A DNA stretch of 64,000 bases. Origin: RGIG3528 sp045616485. Lineage in GTDB: Bacteria; Bacillota; Clostridia; Lachnospirales; Lachnospiraceae. Position numbers and translations under genes: made by a program. Position 1 is the first letter of the stretch; each line of letters opens with the position of its first letter. Below, piece by piece: positions 18,385 to 26,018 of this stretch. The DNA lies in assembly GCA_045616485.1 (NCBI GenBank), contig JAZLGU010000042.1:1-64000 (forward strand), given 5' to 3'. The notes beneath the pieces were generated by a model. It searched no databases. It worked only from the letters and a program-made list of their open reading frames with translations, and was not told the origin of the DNA.

Positions 18385-20301
18385 TTAATTATCATTAGCT
18401 GTAGGATGATAGGTGGTCACAATCTGCTTTATACGCTCTCTGATTTCCTTTGGCACAGGCTCAGATTCTACAAAAGGCTTTAAGGCATCCAATTGTGCTA
18501 AAAACTTTTCTTCATCGATTTCCAAAGGCTTACCTATATGAATAAGCTTATTGTCTGTCATCTGTAGACCTTCCTCATTCATAAGCTTCTCTTCATATAA
18601 TTTTTCTCCCGGTCGAAGTCCTGTAAATTTAATCTCCATGTCTTCATAAGGAGTAAAACCGGAAAGCTTAATGAGATTTTCTGCCAGATCCAGGATGCGC
18701 ACCGGCTCTCCCATCTCAAGCACAAATATCTCGCCTCCCTTGGCATAGGCACCTGCCTGAAGTACCAGAGACACTGCCTCGGGAATTGTCATAAAGAAAC
18801 GGATGATATCGGGATGAGTAACAGTCACAGGACCGCCTTCTGCAATCTGCCTTTTAAACAAAGGAATAACAGAACCGTTACTTCCTAATACATTACCAAA
18901 ACGCACTGCCACAAACTCTGTTTTGGAACGATTATTATAGGTCTGGATAATCATTTCGCAGATTCTCTTGGTGGCTCCCATAACATTGGTAGGATTAACC
19001 GCCTTGTCTGTGGAAATCATAACGAAACGTGCCACGCCATACTTATCTGCCGCCTGTACCAACTTAAGTGTACCGAAAACATTATTTTTTACAGCCTCAC
19101 CAGGGCTTACTTCCATAAGAGGAACATGCTTATGGGCTGCCGCATGATAAATAAGTTCAGGATGATACTTAGAAAAAATATCATCCAAACGGGCTGTATT
19201 ACGAACAGATCCTATAAGGGTCACCAAATTTAAGTCCGGCAGGGATCTTGTCAGCTCCTGCTGAATATCATAGGCATTATTCTCATATATATCATAAATA
19301 ATAAGCTGCTTAGGATGATACTTGGCTATCTGTCTGCAAAGCTCAGAACCTATGGAACCACCACCGCCGGTAACCATAACTACTTTTCCGCTAACATAGC
19401 CCATAATAGCAGAAAGATCGGTACGAACAGGCTCTCTGCCCAACAAATCCTCAATGGAAACGTCTCTAACAGCAGTAATGCTTACATTGCCTCCTACCAT
19501 ATCTTCTATGGAAGGAGTGATTTTAAGCTCACATCCTGTATCCTTACAAATATTTGTAATTTCCTTTATGGTAGCCCTGGAAGCCGAAGGCATGCAGATA
19601 ATAATCTGCTTTATGTCATACTTGGCACAATTCTTTATTATGGTATTTCTGTCTCCCACCACCTTAATGCCATGGAAAAAGCTGCCAATTTTATTTTTAT
19701 CATCATCTATAATACAGCAAATCTTGAGCTTGGTCTTCTGATTAATCTGCAGCTCTCTGATAACCATATGAGCTGTCTCACCGGCACCAATAATCATGGC
19801 TCTGACACGCTCTGAATGATTGCTGGAATTAATCACATGAATATGGGCGGTACGATAAAGCATCCTGACTGCCGTAACGCATAGGAAAAGAGTGCCCGGG
19901 TACAAAACATACCATGTAGTAGGGAAAAAACTTACATTCTCTCCATGCCTGTCTGTAAACGGCAGAATAACTATACCGTACTTTGGGAAAATCTCCAGCA
20001 GGAAGAAATGTATAATGTCTGAGACAGCAACTGCTAAAGCAATATTCCTAATCTCAGTAAGGCCGGCATAATTCCACAGACTGTGGTAAAGCCTGAATAT
20101 CCAGAAAAGAATAATCGTAATAAGTATATTGATCCATAAATAATCTTTATATCTGGAATAATACTCACTAACATCTGTAAATTTAAACTCTAAACGAAGG
20201 TAAAGAGCAAAATATCCGGAAAAAACTACAGCAATAACATCTGCTAATGCTATAATAAATCTTTTCCATATAATCTCATATTTTTTTAAAAATGCTTTCA
20301 A
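18385..20301 (-). CDS. Membrane nucleotide-sugar 4,6-dehydratase (PglF/WbpM/CapD family)
   Basis: This enzyme probably converts UDP-GlcNAc to a UDP-4-keto-6-deoxy sugar for surface polysaccharide. It has four N-terminal transmembrane helices (about 10-130), a CoA-binding-like Rossmann domain (about 150-270) and an SDR domain (about 290-560) with TGGGGSIGSE. The active site reads STDKAVNPTNVMGATKR: Met-x3-Lys replaces the usual Tyr-x3-Lys, as in PglF-type inverting or retaining 4,6-dehydratases. A GGGAGG site 6 nt before a TTG codon points to a TTG start at 20301; a GTG at 20337 would add 12 residues and lacks a ribosome-binding site. It is first in an operon with two Wzz-like genes and glmS. 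Confidence 0.87.
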   Translation of the reverse strand: MKAFLKKYEIIWKRFIIALADVIAVVFSGYFALYLRLEFKFTDVSEYYSRYKDYLWINILITIILFWIFRLYHSLWNYAGLTEIRNIALAVAVSDIIHFFLLEIFPKYGIVILPFTDRHGENVSFFPTTWYVLYPGTLFLCVTAVRMLYRTAHIHVINSSNHSERVRAMIIGAGETAHMVIRELQINQKTKLKICCIIDDDKNKIGSFFHGIKVVGDRNTIIKNCAKYDIKQIIICMPSASRATIKEITNICKDTGCELKITPSIEDMVGGNVSITAVRDVSIEDLLGREPVRTDLSAIMGYVSGKVVMVTGGGGSIGSELCRQIAKYHPKQLIIYDIYENNAYDIQQELTRSLPDLNLVTLIGSVRNTARLDDIFSKYHPELIYHAAAHKHVPLMEVSPGEAVKNNVFGTLKLVQAADKYGVARFVMISTDKAVNPTNVMGATKRICEMIIQTYNNRSKTEFVAVRFGNVLGSNGSVIPLFKRQIAEGGPVTVTHPDIIRFFMTIPEAVSLVLQAGAYAKGGEIFVLEMGEPVRILDLAENLIKLSGFTPYEDMEIKFTGLRPGEKLYEEKLMNEEGLQMTDNKLIHIGKPLEIDEEKFLAQLDALKPFVESEPVPKEIRERIKQIVTTYHPTANDN

Positions 20302-20345
20302 AACAAACCTCCCAAATGCAGCTGTATATAAAGCCACACGATTTA

Positions 20346-20374
20346 ATTATAGCCATTCTATTAATAATCGTCAA
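20346..20374 (-). promoter_or_regulatory. Strong sigma-A promoter of the dehydratase-wzz-glmS-dnaE unit
   Basis: On the minus strand TTGACG and TATAAT are separated by 17 nt. The promoter lies between the LCP-gene terminator and the dehydratase start. No later promoter or terminator is evident until after dnaE. Confidence 0.75.
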
Positions 20375-20383
20375 CGATAAAAA

Positions 20384-20416
20384 AAGGTAATGCATTCCGT
20401 ATAAATGCATTACCTT
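20384..20416 (-). terminator. Intrinsic terminator after the LCP gene
   Basis: A 12-bp perfect stem (AAGGTAATGCAT / ATGCATTACCTT, 9-nt loop) is followed on the minus strand by TTTTT. It closes the ftsH-to-LCP block. Confidence 0.88.
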
Positions 20417-20424
20417 ATCTTGGT

Positions 20425-22173
20425 TTATTTAACTATAATCTGGTCATTATAAATCTGATGGAAATAATCTCTGGCCTTTCCTACGGAATTATAATCCGGA
20501 ACAAACATCCAGGCATTGGCATGAAGAGCGTAGCTGGCATACAGACCTGTAGCTGAATCCGTAATATTGTAGGATACTACATCCCACCCCTGTAACGTGG
20601 AAATCTGATTACTGATCAGGGATGATATTTTTTCCGTCGGCATGGATGTAGCCATATTTTTTCCGGCTGCAGCCATAACATCAGCATAATTGGTAAGAAG
20701 AGCCGTACTCTTTGTGCACTTTTCAATAACTGCCCTGATAACTTCCATCTGATGGATACCACGGGACGGCTCGCCCCCCGGAACATTGTAACGAGTTCTG
20801 GCAAAGCCCAAAGCTTCTATACCATTTAAAGTATTAGGTCCCTTTACAATCTGCTGACCATAACAGGTGGTAAAAGATGAATCTGAAATAACAGTCACTC
20901 CGCCTATGGCATTTATTAATGCCTCAACACCACTGAAATTCACTCTGAAATAGTAATCACAGTTTACTCCGTACAGATTGGTAAGTGTAGCCATGGCAGC
21001 CTTAACACCTCCAATAGAAGTGGCATGAGTCAGCTTATCATACTGCCAGTCAAAGCAGGAAATAGGCACATAGGAATCTCTTGGAGTAGTCAGCATAAAT
21101 ATCTGATGGGTCTTGGTATTAATGGTAACCAGAATATTTACATCACCTCTGCCCACAAAGCCCTTATGCTGATCCACACCATTTATAAGAACAGTAAATA
21201 CGTGGTCATTACCTGTATGATATTCTGTCCATGGAACATATGGGTCATATCCCAGATAATTCAAATCGGGAGTCTTGGTAGGCTCAGGCGCAGTAGCACC
21301 CGTAGGTGTAGGTGAAAGCTCACCTGTAGGCTCAGCAGTAGGCTGCTGGCTGGGATGACCCACCTGAGTACCGGGACCTGTAGGCTGGATACCTCCTGCA
21401 GCGCCTCCCTGAGGCCTTGGTATGGCATTAGTATCCTCTTCTACTATAACAGTAACTTCAATACTTGCAATTTCTTTAATCTGCTCTCCTATGCCTTCAA
21501 AGCCTTCAGCTTCTCCTAAAAGCCCCAGAGACTCGGAATCACAAATGGCAACATTTATTTCTCCACTGAGAAGACTTAAAAAAAGCTCGGAAATGCTGGT
21601 ATAAACAGTAGGATTAATGGTAATATTGTACTTTTTCTCATACTCAACTACTGCCTGCTCAACCGTACCATAGGTATTTTTCATAAGACCTACTGTAACA
21701 TTAGCATGGGGATCCAGTTCAGTAATGCCACTATCTGCCTTAACAAATACCGATATCTCATCGGTATGCTTATGGACATCTTCTGTAATATTTCCAATTC
21801 CTCTATTGGTGGCATGCAGGTAACCACAGCCCACTATAAGGACTATGGATATTATCAGGGATACTACCTTGGAAACAATACCGGGTATACGCCACCTCTG
21901 TAAAAGAGTAAATGCTGCCACCAGTAAAATCATAACTGATGTGACTAAAAACACTATATCTTTAGGTAAAACTGACTGATAGCAAAGAACAGCAAAAATT
22001 ACAGTAATAATAAGCTGGAAAGCACAAAGCCCCAGACCTACATACTGTAATAATTCCCATTTATCTATTTTTGTCCGAGTATCTTCGGATCCTGTATCGA
22101 TGGCCTCTACAGGAGCTACTGACTCTTCCTTACTTTCTTCCTGTAAGGAGACTTTCAAGTTCTCTTCCTGCAT
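20425..22173 (-). CDS. LytR-CpsA-Psr (LCP) family transferase with extra extracellular domain
   Basis: LCP enzymes attach undecaprenyl-linked glycopolymers to peptidoglycan. The protein has an acidic N-terminus, three or four transmembrane segments (about 45-125), a substrate-binding-protein-like segment (about 150-250, YGTVEQAVVEYEKKYN), a Pro/Thr-rich linker (about 255-315) and the C-terminal LCP domain. Key LCP residues are visible in TTPRDSYVPI and GFARTRYNVPGGEPSRG. The start is uncertain: the ATG at 22191 has no ribosome-binding site, whereas the ATG at 22173 follows GGAGAGG at 9 nt. Either way it overlaps the 3' end of the Crh-like gene by about 45-60 nt. It probably anchors wall glycopolymer. 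Confidence 0.85.
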   Translation of the reverse strand: MQEENLKVSLQEESKEESVAPVEAIDTGSEDTRTKIDKWELLQYVGLGLCAFQLIITVIFAVLCYQSVLPKDIVFLVTSVMILLVAAFTLLQRWRIPGIVSKVVSLIISIVLIVGCGYLHATNRGIGNITEDVHKHTDEISVFVKADSGITELDPHANVTVGLMKNTYGTVEQAVVEYEKKYNITINPTVYTSISELFLSLLSGEINVAICDSESLGLLGEAEGFEGIGEQIKEIASIEVTVIVEEDTNAIPRPQGGAAGGIQPTGPGTQVGHPSQQPTAEPTGELSPTPTGATAPEPTKTPDLNYLGYDPYVPWTEYHTGNDHVFTVLINGVDQHKGFVGRGDVNILVTINTKTHQIFMLTTPRDSYVPISCFDWQYDKLTHATSIGGVKAAMATLTNLYGVNCDYYFRVNFSGVEALINAIGGVTVISDSSFTTCYGQQIVKGPNTLNGIEALGFARTRYNVPGGEPSRGIHQMEVIRAVIEKCTKSTALLTNYADVMAAAGKNMATSMPTEKISSLISNQISTLQGWDVVSYNITDSATGLYASYALHANAWMFVPDYNSVGKARDYFHQIYNDQIIVK

Positions 22174-22387
22174 CTTCTTCGTCCTCTCCATCTACTTTAA
22201 TGGTAATAACTTCACCGTCATAAATCTTGAGAGTCATCACGCCCATAATGCTTTTAGCATTAATCTGCTTCTCATCCTGATTAACGTATACAGATGACTT
22301 ATATTTGCTGGCAACCTGTACTAAAAGAGCTGCAGGAGCCACATTCATATTAGATGTCTTTGCAATAGTAATTTCCTTTGTTAACAT
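22130..22387 (-). CDS. crh: Crh-like HPr paralogue lacking the phosphorylatable histidine
   Basis: This 85-aa HPr-fold protein aligns without gaps to HPr numbering. At the PTS phosphorylation site, residue 15 is Asn instead of His and residue 17 is Ala instead of Arg (NMNVAPAALLVQVAS). The regulatory site is intact: Ser46 in INAKSIMGVMTL. Hence it should not carry phosphate between EI and EIIA but can be a substrate of HPr kinase, as with Bacillus Crh, which has Gln15. Its place after whiA and rapZ matches the Bacillus yvcJ-yvcL-crh order, and hprK is four genes upstream. A GGAGG site precedes the ATG. Role in CcpA-type catabolite control is inferred. Confidence 0.85.
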   Translation of the reverse strand: MLTKEITIAKTSNMNVAPAALLVQVASKYKSSVYVNQDEKQINAKSIMGVMTLKIYDGEVITIKVDGEDEEDAGRELESLLTGRK

Positions 22388-22429
22388 TTCATTCCTCCAA
22401 TAAATATCACTGTCACTGATACAGATGCG

Positions 22430-23182
22430 CTACTTTTCTGCATCCTGTCGTAACTCTGTGGCAATAACATGAATACGCTCAAATCTATGATTCAGTCCCG
22501 ATCTGGAAGTGGCCCCGGATAAAGTCCTGCCCAGCTCAGACAAAGACATCTCAGGCTCTTTAAGTCTGGCTTCACAGGTCTCTTTTAGCTCAGGACTAAG
22601 ACTGTCATAAAGGCCATGCGCCTTTATATACAATATATCCTCCACCTGTCTGGCAGCTGCTGAAATAGTCTTTTTAAGATTGGCTGTCTCGCAATTAACC
22701 TGTCGGTTCACATTATTGCGCAAATCCTTAAGAATACGCTTGTTTTCAAAATCCATGAGAGATCTGTGAGCTTCACAAATATTCAGCATATCAGAAATCT
22801 CATCCGCATCCTTTAAGTAGAAAACATACTTGTCCTTCCTGGGCACTATATGACCTTCAGGACCATATTCAGATGCAGTTTCTTTAATAAGCTCAGCAGT
22901 CGCCAGATCTCTGCAGACTATTTCAAAGTGATACTGCCCTTTAGGGTCAGTCACTGTCCCCGAAGTCAAAAATGCTGTCCTAAGAAAGCATCTTTTGCAA
23001 CAAGACCTGTCCAGTATTGCTTTTGCCTTTTCAGCGATTAATTCTATGTTAATTTCATATTGTTTGTCAATATCTTTTTTTGCAGAAAGAAGATCTGATG
23101 CGAAAGCTGCTGCCGTAAGGCAATGTTTCTTTTGCACCACTATCTCTTTTAATTCTGCTTTAACATCCTGTGTAAATGACAT
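22430..23182 (-). CDS. whiA: WhiA, shortened in the N-terminal LAGLIDADG-like domain
   Basis: WhiA is a DNA-binding protein linked to sporulation and cell division in Gram-positive bacteria. The start (SFTQDVKAEL) and the C-terminal HTH (about 195-245, LSELGRTLSGATSRSGLNHRFERI) are typical. The second LAGLIDADG-type half is present (CCKRCFLRTAFLTSGTVTDP, about 61-80). However, the total is 250 aa against about 310 in usual members. Only about 25 residues separate the early CLTAAAFASDLL segment from this second half, so most of the first repeat seems lost. The gene is otherwise open and tightly placed after rapZ, so it is probably functional. Confidence 0.9.
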   Translation of the reverse strand: MSFTQDVKAELKEIVVQKKHCLTAAAFASDLLSAKKDIDKQYEINIELIAEKAKAILDRSCCKRCFLRTAFLTSGTVTDPKGQYHFEIVCRDLATAELIKETASEYGPEGHIVPRKDKYVFYLKDADEISDMLNICEAHRSLMDFENKRILKDLRNNVNRQVNCETANLKKTISAAARQVEDILYIKAHGLYDSLSPELKETCEARLKEPEMSLSELGRTLSGATSRSGLNHRFERIHVIATELRQDAEK

Positions 23183-24033
23183 TATTTATATATATCTCTG
23201 TGATCCAGCTTTACGGCATACTCTCCCGCCTCCAGTGCTTTGGCAAGCTCTGTGGCCAAAGTCACTGACCTGTGCTTACCGCCTGTACAACCTATGCCGA
23301 TTACCAGACCATTCTTTCCTTCTTTAATATAATTTGGAATCAGAAATTCCATAAGGTCACATATTTTAATAAGGAACTCACCTGCTGCATCGCTTTTCAT
23401 AACAAATTCGCGGATTTCCTTATCACGTCCCGTAAGATTTTTAAGCTCAGGGATATAATAAGGATTAGCCAAAAATCGCACGTCAAAAACCAGATCCGCA
23501 TCTGCAGGTATGCCATACTTGAAACCGAAGGAAAGCACTGTTACCACAAAATTTTTGAAAGAATGATTGTTTTGAAAAATATCATCAATTCTTTGCTTTA
23601 ATTCTCTGACCAAAAGTGTGGAAGTATCAATAATAAAATCAGCGTTTTCCTTTAAAAATGAAATGGCCTGTCTTTCTTCTTCAATACCGGCTTCCACTCT
23701 GCCATTACCGGCCAGAGGATGAGAGCGCCTGGTCTCCTTGTATCTTTTTATCAGAGTCTCATCCGTAGCATCCATAAAAAGGATCTCAGCAGCAACACGA
23801 TGCTCTTTTAACTCTGCCATAAAAGCGGCAGCCTTCTCTTTTTGAATACCGGCTCTTATGTCTATACCCACAGCTACTTTATCATAATCACCGGAGTCGG
23901 CGGCCAGCTGAGCAAATTTTGAAATAAGAGGAATCGGCAAATTATCTACACAGAAAAAGCCCATATCCTCAAGCATCTTGAGAACAGAAGATTTACCAGC
24001 TCCACTCATGCCTGTTACAATAACAAATCTCAT
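23182..24033 (-). CDS. rapZ: RapZ/YvcJ nucleotide-binding protein
   Basis: RapZ-family P-loop proteins bind nucleotides; the enterobacterial member is an RNA-binding adaptor controlling GlmS synthesis, whereas the Bacillus member affects competence. Its 283 aa match the family. The Walker A motif is GMSGAGKSS (8-16), with VDNLP (about 29), and the C-terminal domain has IGCTGGKHRSV (about 246-256), a conserved signature. It overlaps murB by 4 nt upstream and abuts whiA. A link to glmS in the same window is suggestive only; no GlmZ-like RNA is visible. Confidence 0.95.
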   Translation of the reverse strand: MRFVIVTGMSGAGKSSVLKMLEDMGFFCVDNLPIPLISKFAQLAADSGDYDKVAVGIDIRAGIQKEKAAAFMAELKEHRVAAEILFMDATDETLIKRYKETRRSHPLAGNGRVEAGIEEERQAISFLKENADFIIDTSTLLVRELKQRIDDIFQNNHSFKNFVVTVLSFGFKYGIPADADLVFDVRFLANPYYIPELKNLTGRDKEIREFVMKSDAAGEFLIKICDLMEFLIPNYIKEGKNGLVIGIGCTGGKHRSVTLATELAKALEAGEYAVKLDHRDIYK

Positions 24034-24974
24034 TTTTCCACTCCCAGGAATATAACTTCAGGGCTTAACTCTACTCCTGAATTCTCCAAAACTTTGGCTT
24101 TAACATCATTAATCAGCTTTACTACGTCATCGCAGGAAGCATTTCCTTTATTAATCACAAAACCTGAATGTTTTTCAGATACAGCAGCATCACCTACACT
24201 GTAGCCTTTAAGTCCTGCATCCTGAATAAGCTTACCCGCAAAATATCCTTCAGGCCTTTTAAATGTGGAACCTGCCGATGGATATTCCAAGGGCTGCTTA
24301 TCATGACGGGCCTTTTTATAATTTTCCATAACAGCTCTGATAAGAATCTTAGGATATACTTTTAGTCTGAAAGAAGCTGATAATACTATGTAGCCCTTCT
24401 CTTTAAAAGCTGAATGTCTGTAAGATAAATCCATATCTTCAAGCATTACATCCTTTATCTTTAAATCAGGTGTAAGTACCTTTGCGCTTACTATAACCTG
24501 CTTTACTTCTCCACCGTACGCGCCTGCATTCATAATAACTGCGCCGCCAACAGTACCCGGTATACCATAAGCAAATTCCAGGCCGGTAAATCCCTTTCTG
24601 GCTGCATATACAGAAAGTACAGTGAATCCCGCTCCTGCTCCAGCAGTAATAAGCCCGGTGCCCTCATTAATCTCATCAACTATGGAAATAGTTGCTAAAT
24701 CCCCGGAAAATTTAATAATAACTCCGTCAAATCCCTGATCAGAAACCAGAAGATTGGAGCCATTTCCAACAGGATAATAGTTCACATTTTCTTTTTTACA
24801 AAGAGATATAACAGCTATTAAATCGTCACTGTCCCCTACATTTACCAAAAATGTTGCAGGACCACCTATTTTAAAGGAAGTGTGACGGCTCATGGCTTCG
24901 TCAATGGCTATATCCCTGTCCGGAAGAATTTTTCGCAGTTCTTCCAGCATTATCAAACGTTTTTCGTCTGTCAT
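24030..24974 (-). CDS. murB: UDP-N-acetylenolpyruvoylglucosamine reductase
   Basis: MurB reduces UDP-GlcNAc-enolpyruvate to UDP-MurNAc, a committed peptidoglycan step. At 314 aa it is a type II (Firmicute) MurB. The FAD-binding motif includes HTSFKIGGPA (about 30-39), NGSNLLV (about 75), and the YGIPGTVGGAVIMNAGAYGG region (about 137-156). The substrate-side SAGSTFKRPEG motif (about 234) supplies the catalytic Ser. Overlaps by 4 nt with the upstream ROK kinase and downstream rapZ show coupling. Confidence 0.97.
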   Translation of the reverse strand: MTDEKRLIMLEELRKILPDRDIAIDEAMSRHTSFKIGGPATFLVNVGDSDDLIAVISLCKKENVNYYPVGNGSNLLVSDQGFDGVIIKFSGDLATISIVDEINEGTGLITAGAGAGFTVLSVYAARKGFTGLEFAYGIPGTVGGAVIMNAGAYGGEVKQVIVSAKVLTPDLKIKDVMLEDMDLSYRHSAFKEKGYIVLSASFRLKVYPKILIRAVMENYKKARHDKQPLEYPSAGSTFKRPEGYFAGKLIQDAGLKGYSVGDAAVSEKHSGFVINKGNASCDDVVKLINDVKAKVLENSGVELSPEVIFLGVEK

Positions 24975-25879
24975 TTTTCATCCTTCATCATACAAGCGCA
25001 TCCGTAAATGCCTGCAAGATTGCCAAGAGTAGCCAGTCTGAACTGGGTCATCTGAAGCGCATTAAGCAGATTGGGGCCATAATGACGCTTTAACGCGTCT
25101 AAAAGAATGTCTCCTGCCTTGGATACACCGCCTCCTATAACAAATGCCTCTACATCCACTGACGCAGCTACATGGGAAAGTGCCATGGTAAGCACTTCTG
25201 CCATGTCTTCTATTACCTTAAGAGCTGTCTCATCTCCCGCTTTAGCCTTATCGAACACATCTTTTGCTGTAACATCGCCCATGCCACAGGCACGTGCCAT
25301 ATAAGCTATACCGGTAGCACTGGCATACTGCTCCAAATGGCCATGACCGCCACAGCCGCAGATACGTGTCTCATTGTCATTAACTCTGATATGTCCAATC
25401 TCTCCTGCACCACCATGAACGCCAGCTACTATCTTTCCGTCCAGAATAAGACCACCGCCTACACCTGTACCAAGAGTAACCATCATGATATTGTCCATAC
25501 CCTTGCCGCCGCCCTGCCAGTATTCGCCAAGAGCTGCTACATTGGCATCATTTGCTGCTTTACAAGGAAAACCGCAAAGCTTTGTAAAATGATCATTAAC
25601 ATTAAAAATATCCCAACCTAAATTGGCACATTTAAGAACAGTACCATCAGCCTTTACAGGTCCGGGAACTCCGATACCGAGACCAAGAACATCTGCTAAC
25701 TCTATGCCTTTTTCTTCCATTTTGGCATATATGGCATTTTTAATGTCCTGGGGTACATTCATACCTCCATTGGATCTGTCTGTGGTAATCTCCCAGGTCT
25801 CAAGAAGCTCGCCATCCCTGGTAAAAAGCCCCAGCTTAACTGTTGTGCCTCCAATATCTGAACCAAAAATATACTTCAT
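24971..25879 (-). CDS. glcK: ROK family glucokinase
   Basis: This sugar kinase probably phosphorylates glucose with ATP. It has 302 aa. The ATP-binding motif GSDIGGTTVKLGLF is at residues 5-18, catalytic Asp in NDANVAALGE (about 106), and the ROK zinc motif reads ICGCGGHGHLEQYASATG (about 173-190), with His where many members have the third Cys. The GxGVGGG motif (about 136) is present. The ribosome-binding site AAAGGA lies 6 nt before the ATG and falls inside an 18-bp direct repeat. Position beside hprK and the Crh-like gene suggests a role in glucose metabolism and catabolite control. Confidence 0.93.
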   Translation of the reverse strand: MKYIFGSDIGGTTVKLGLFTRDGELLETWEITTDRSNGGMNVPQDIKNAIYAKMEEKGIELADVLGLGIGVPGPVKADGTVLKCANLGWDIFNVNDHFTKLCGFPCKAANDANVAALGEYWQGGGKGMDNIMMVTLGTGVGGGLILDGKIVAGVHGGAGEIGHIRVNDNETRICGCGGHGHLEQYASATGIAYMARACGMGDVTAKDVFDKAKAGDETALKVIEDMAEVLTMALSHVAASVDVEAFVIGGGVSKAGDILLDALKRHYGPNLLNALQMTQFRLATLGNLAGIYGCACMMKDEK

Positions 25880-25882
25880 CTC

Positions 25883-26012
25883 TTATCCTTTCTGCCGAAG
25901 GTAGTTTACTCGCATACTTGTATGCGAGAAAGGATGCCCGTCCGGCGAGGACTATCATAAGCTTTCGCAAGAAAGCGCGTCCTACTTATCCTTTTTATCC
26001 TTTCTGCCGAAG
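25883..26012. repeat. Short intergenic element flanked by an 18-bp direct repeat
   Basis: TTATCCTTTCTGCCGAAG occurs at 25883-25900 and 25995-26012. The copy next to glcK supplies its ribosome-binding site. Between them are two hairpins: a 9-bp stem at 25909-25928 and GCTTTC-GCAA-GAAAGC at 25961-25976. No reading frame is evident. It may be a duplication or insertion scar, or a structured leader in the hprK-glcK spacer. Confidence 0.6.
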
Positions 26013-26018
26013 CTCTCC

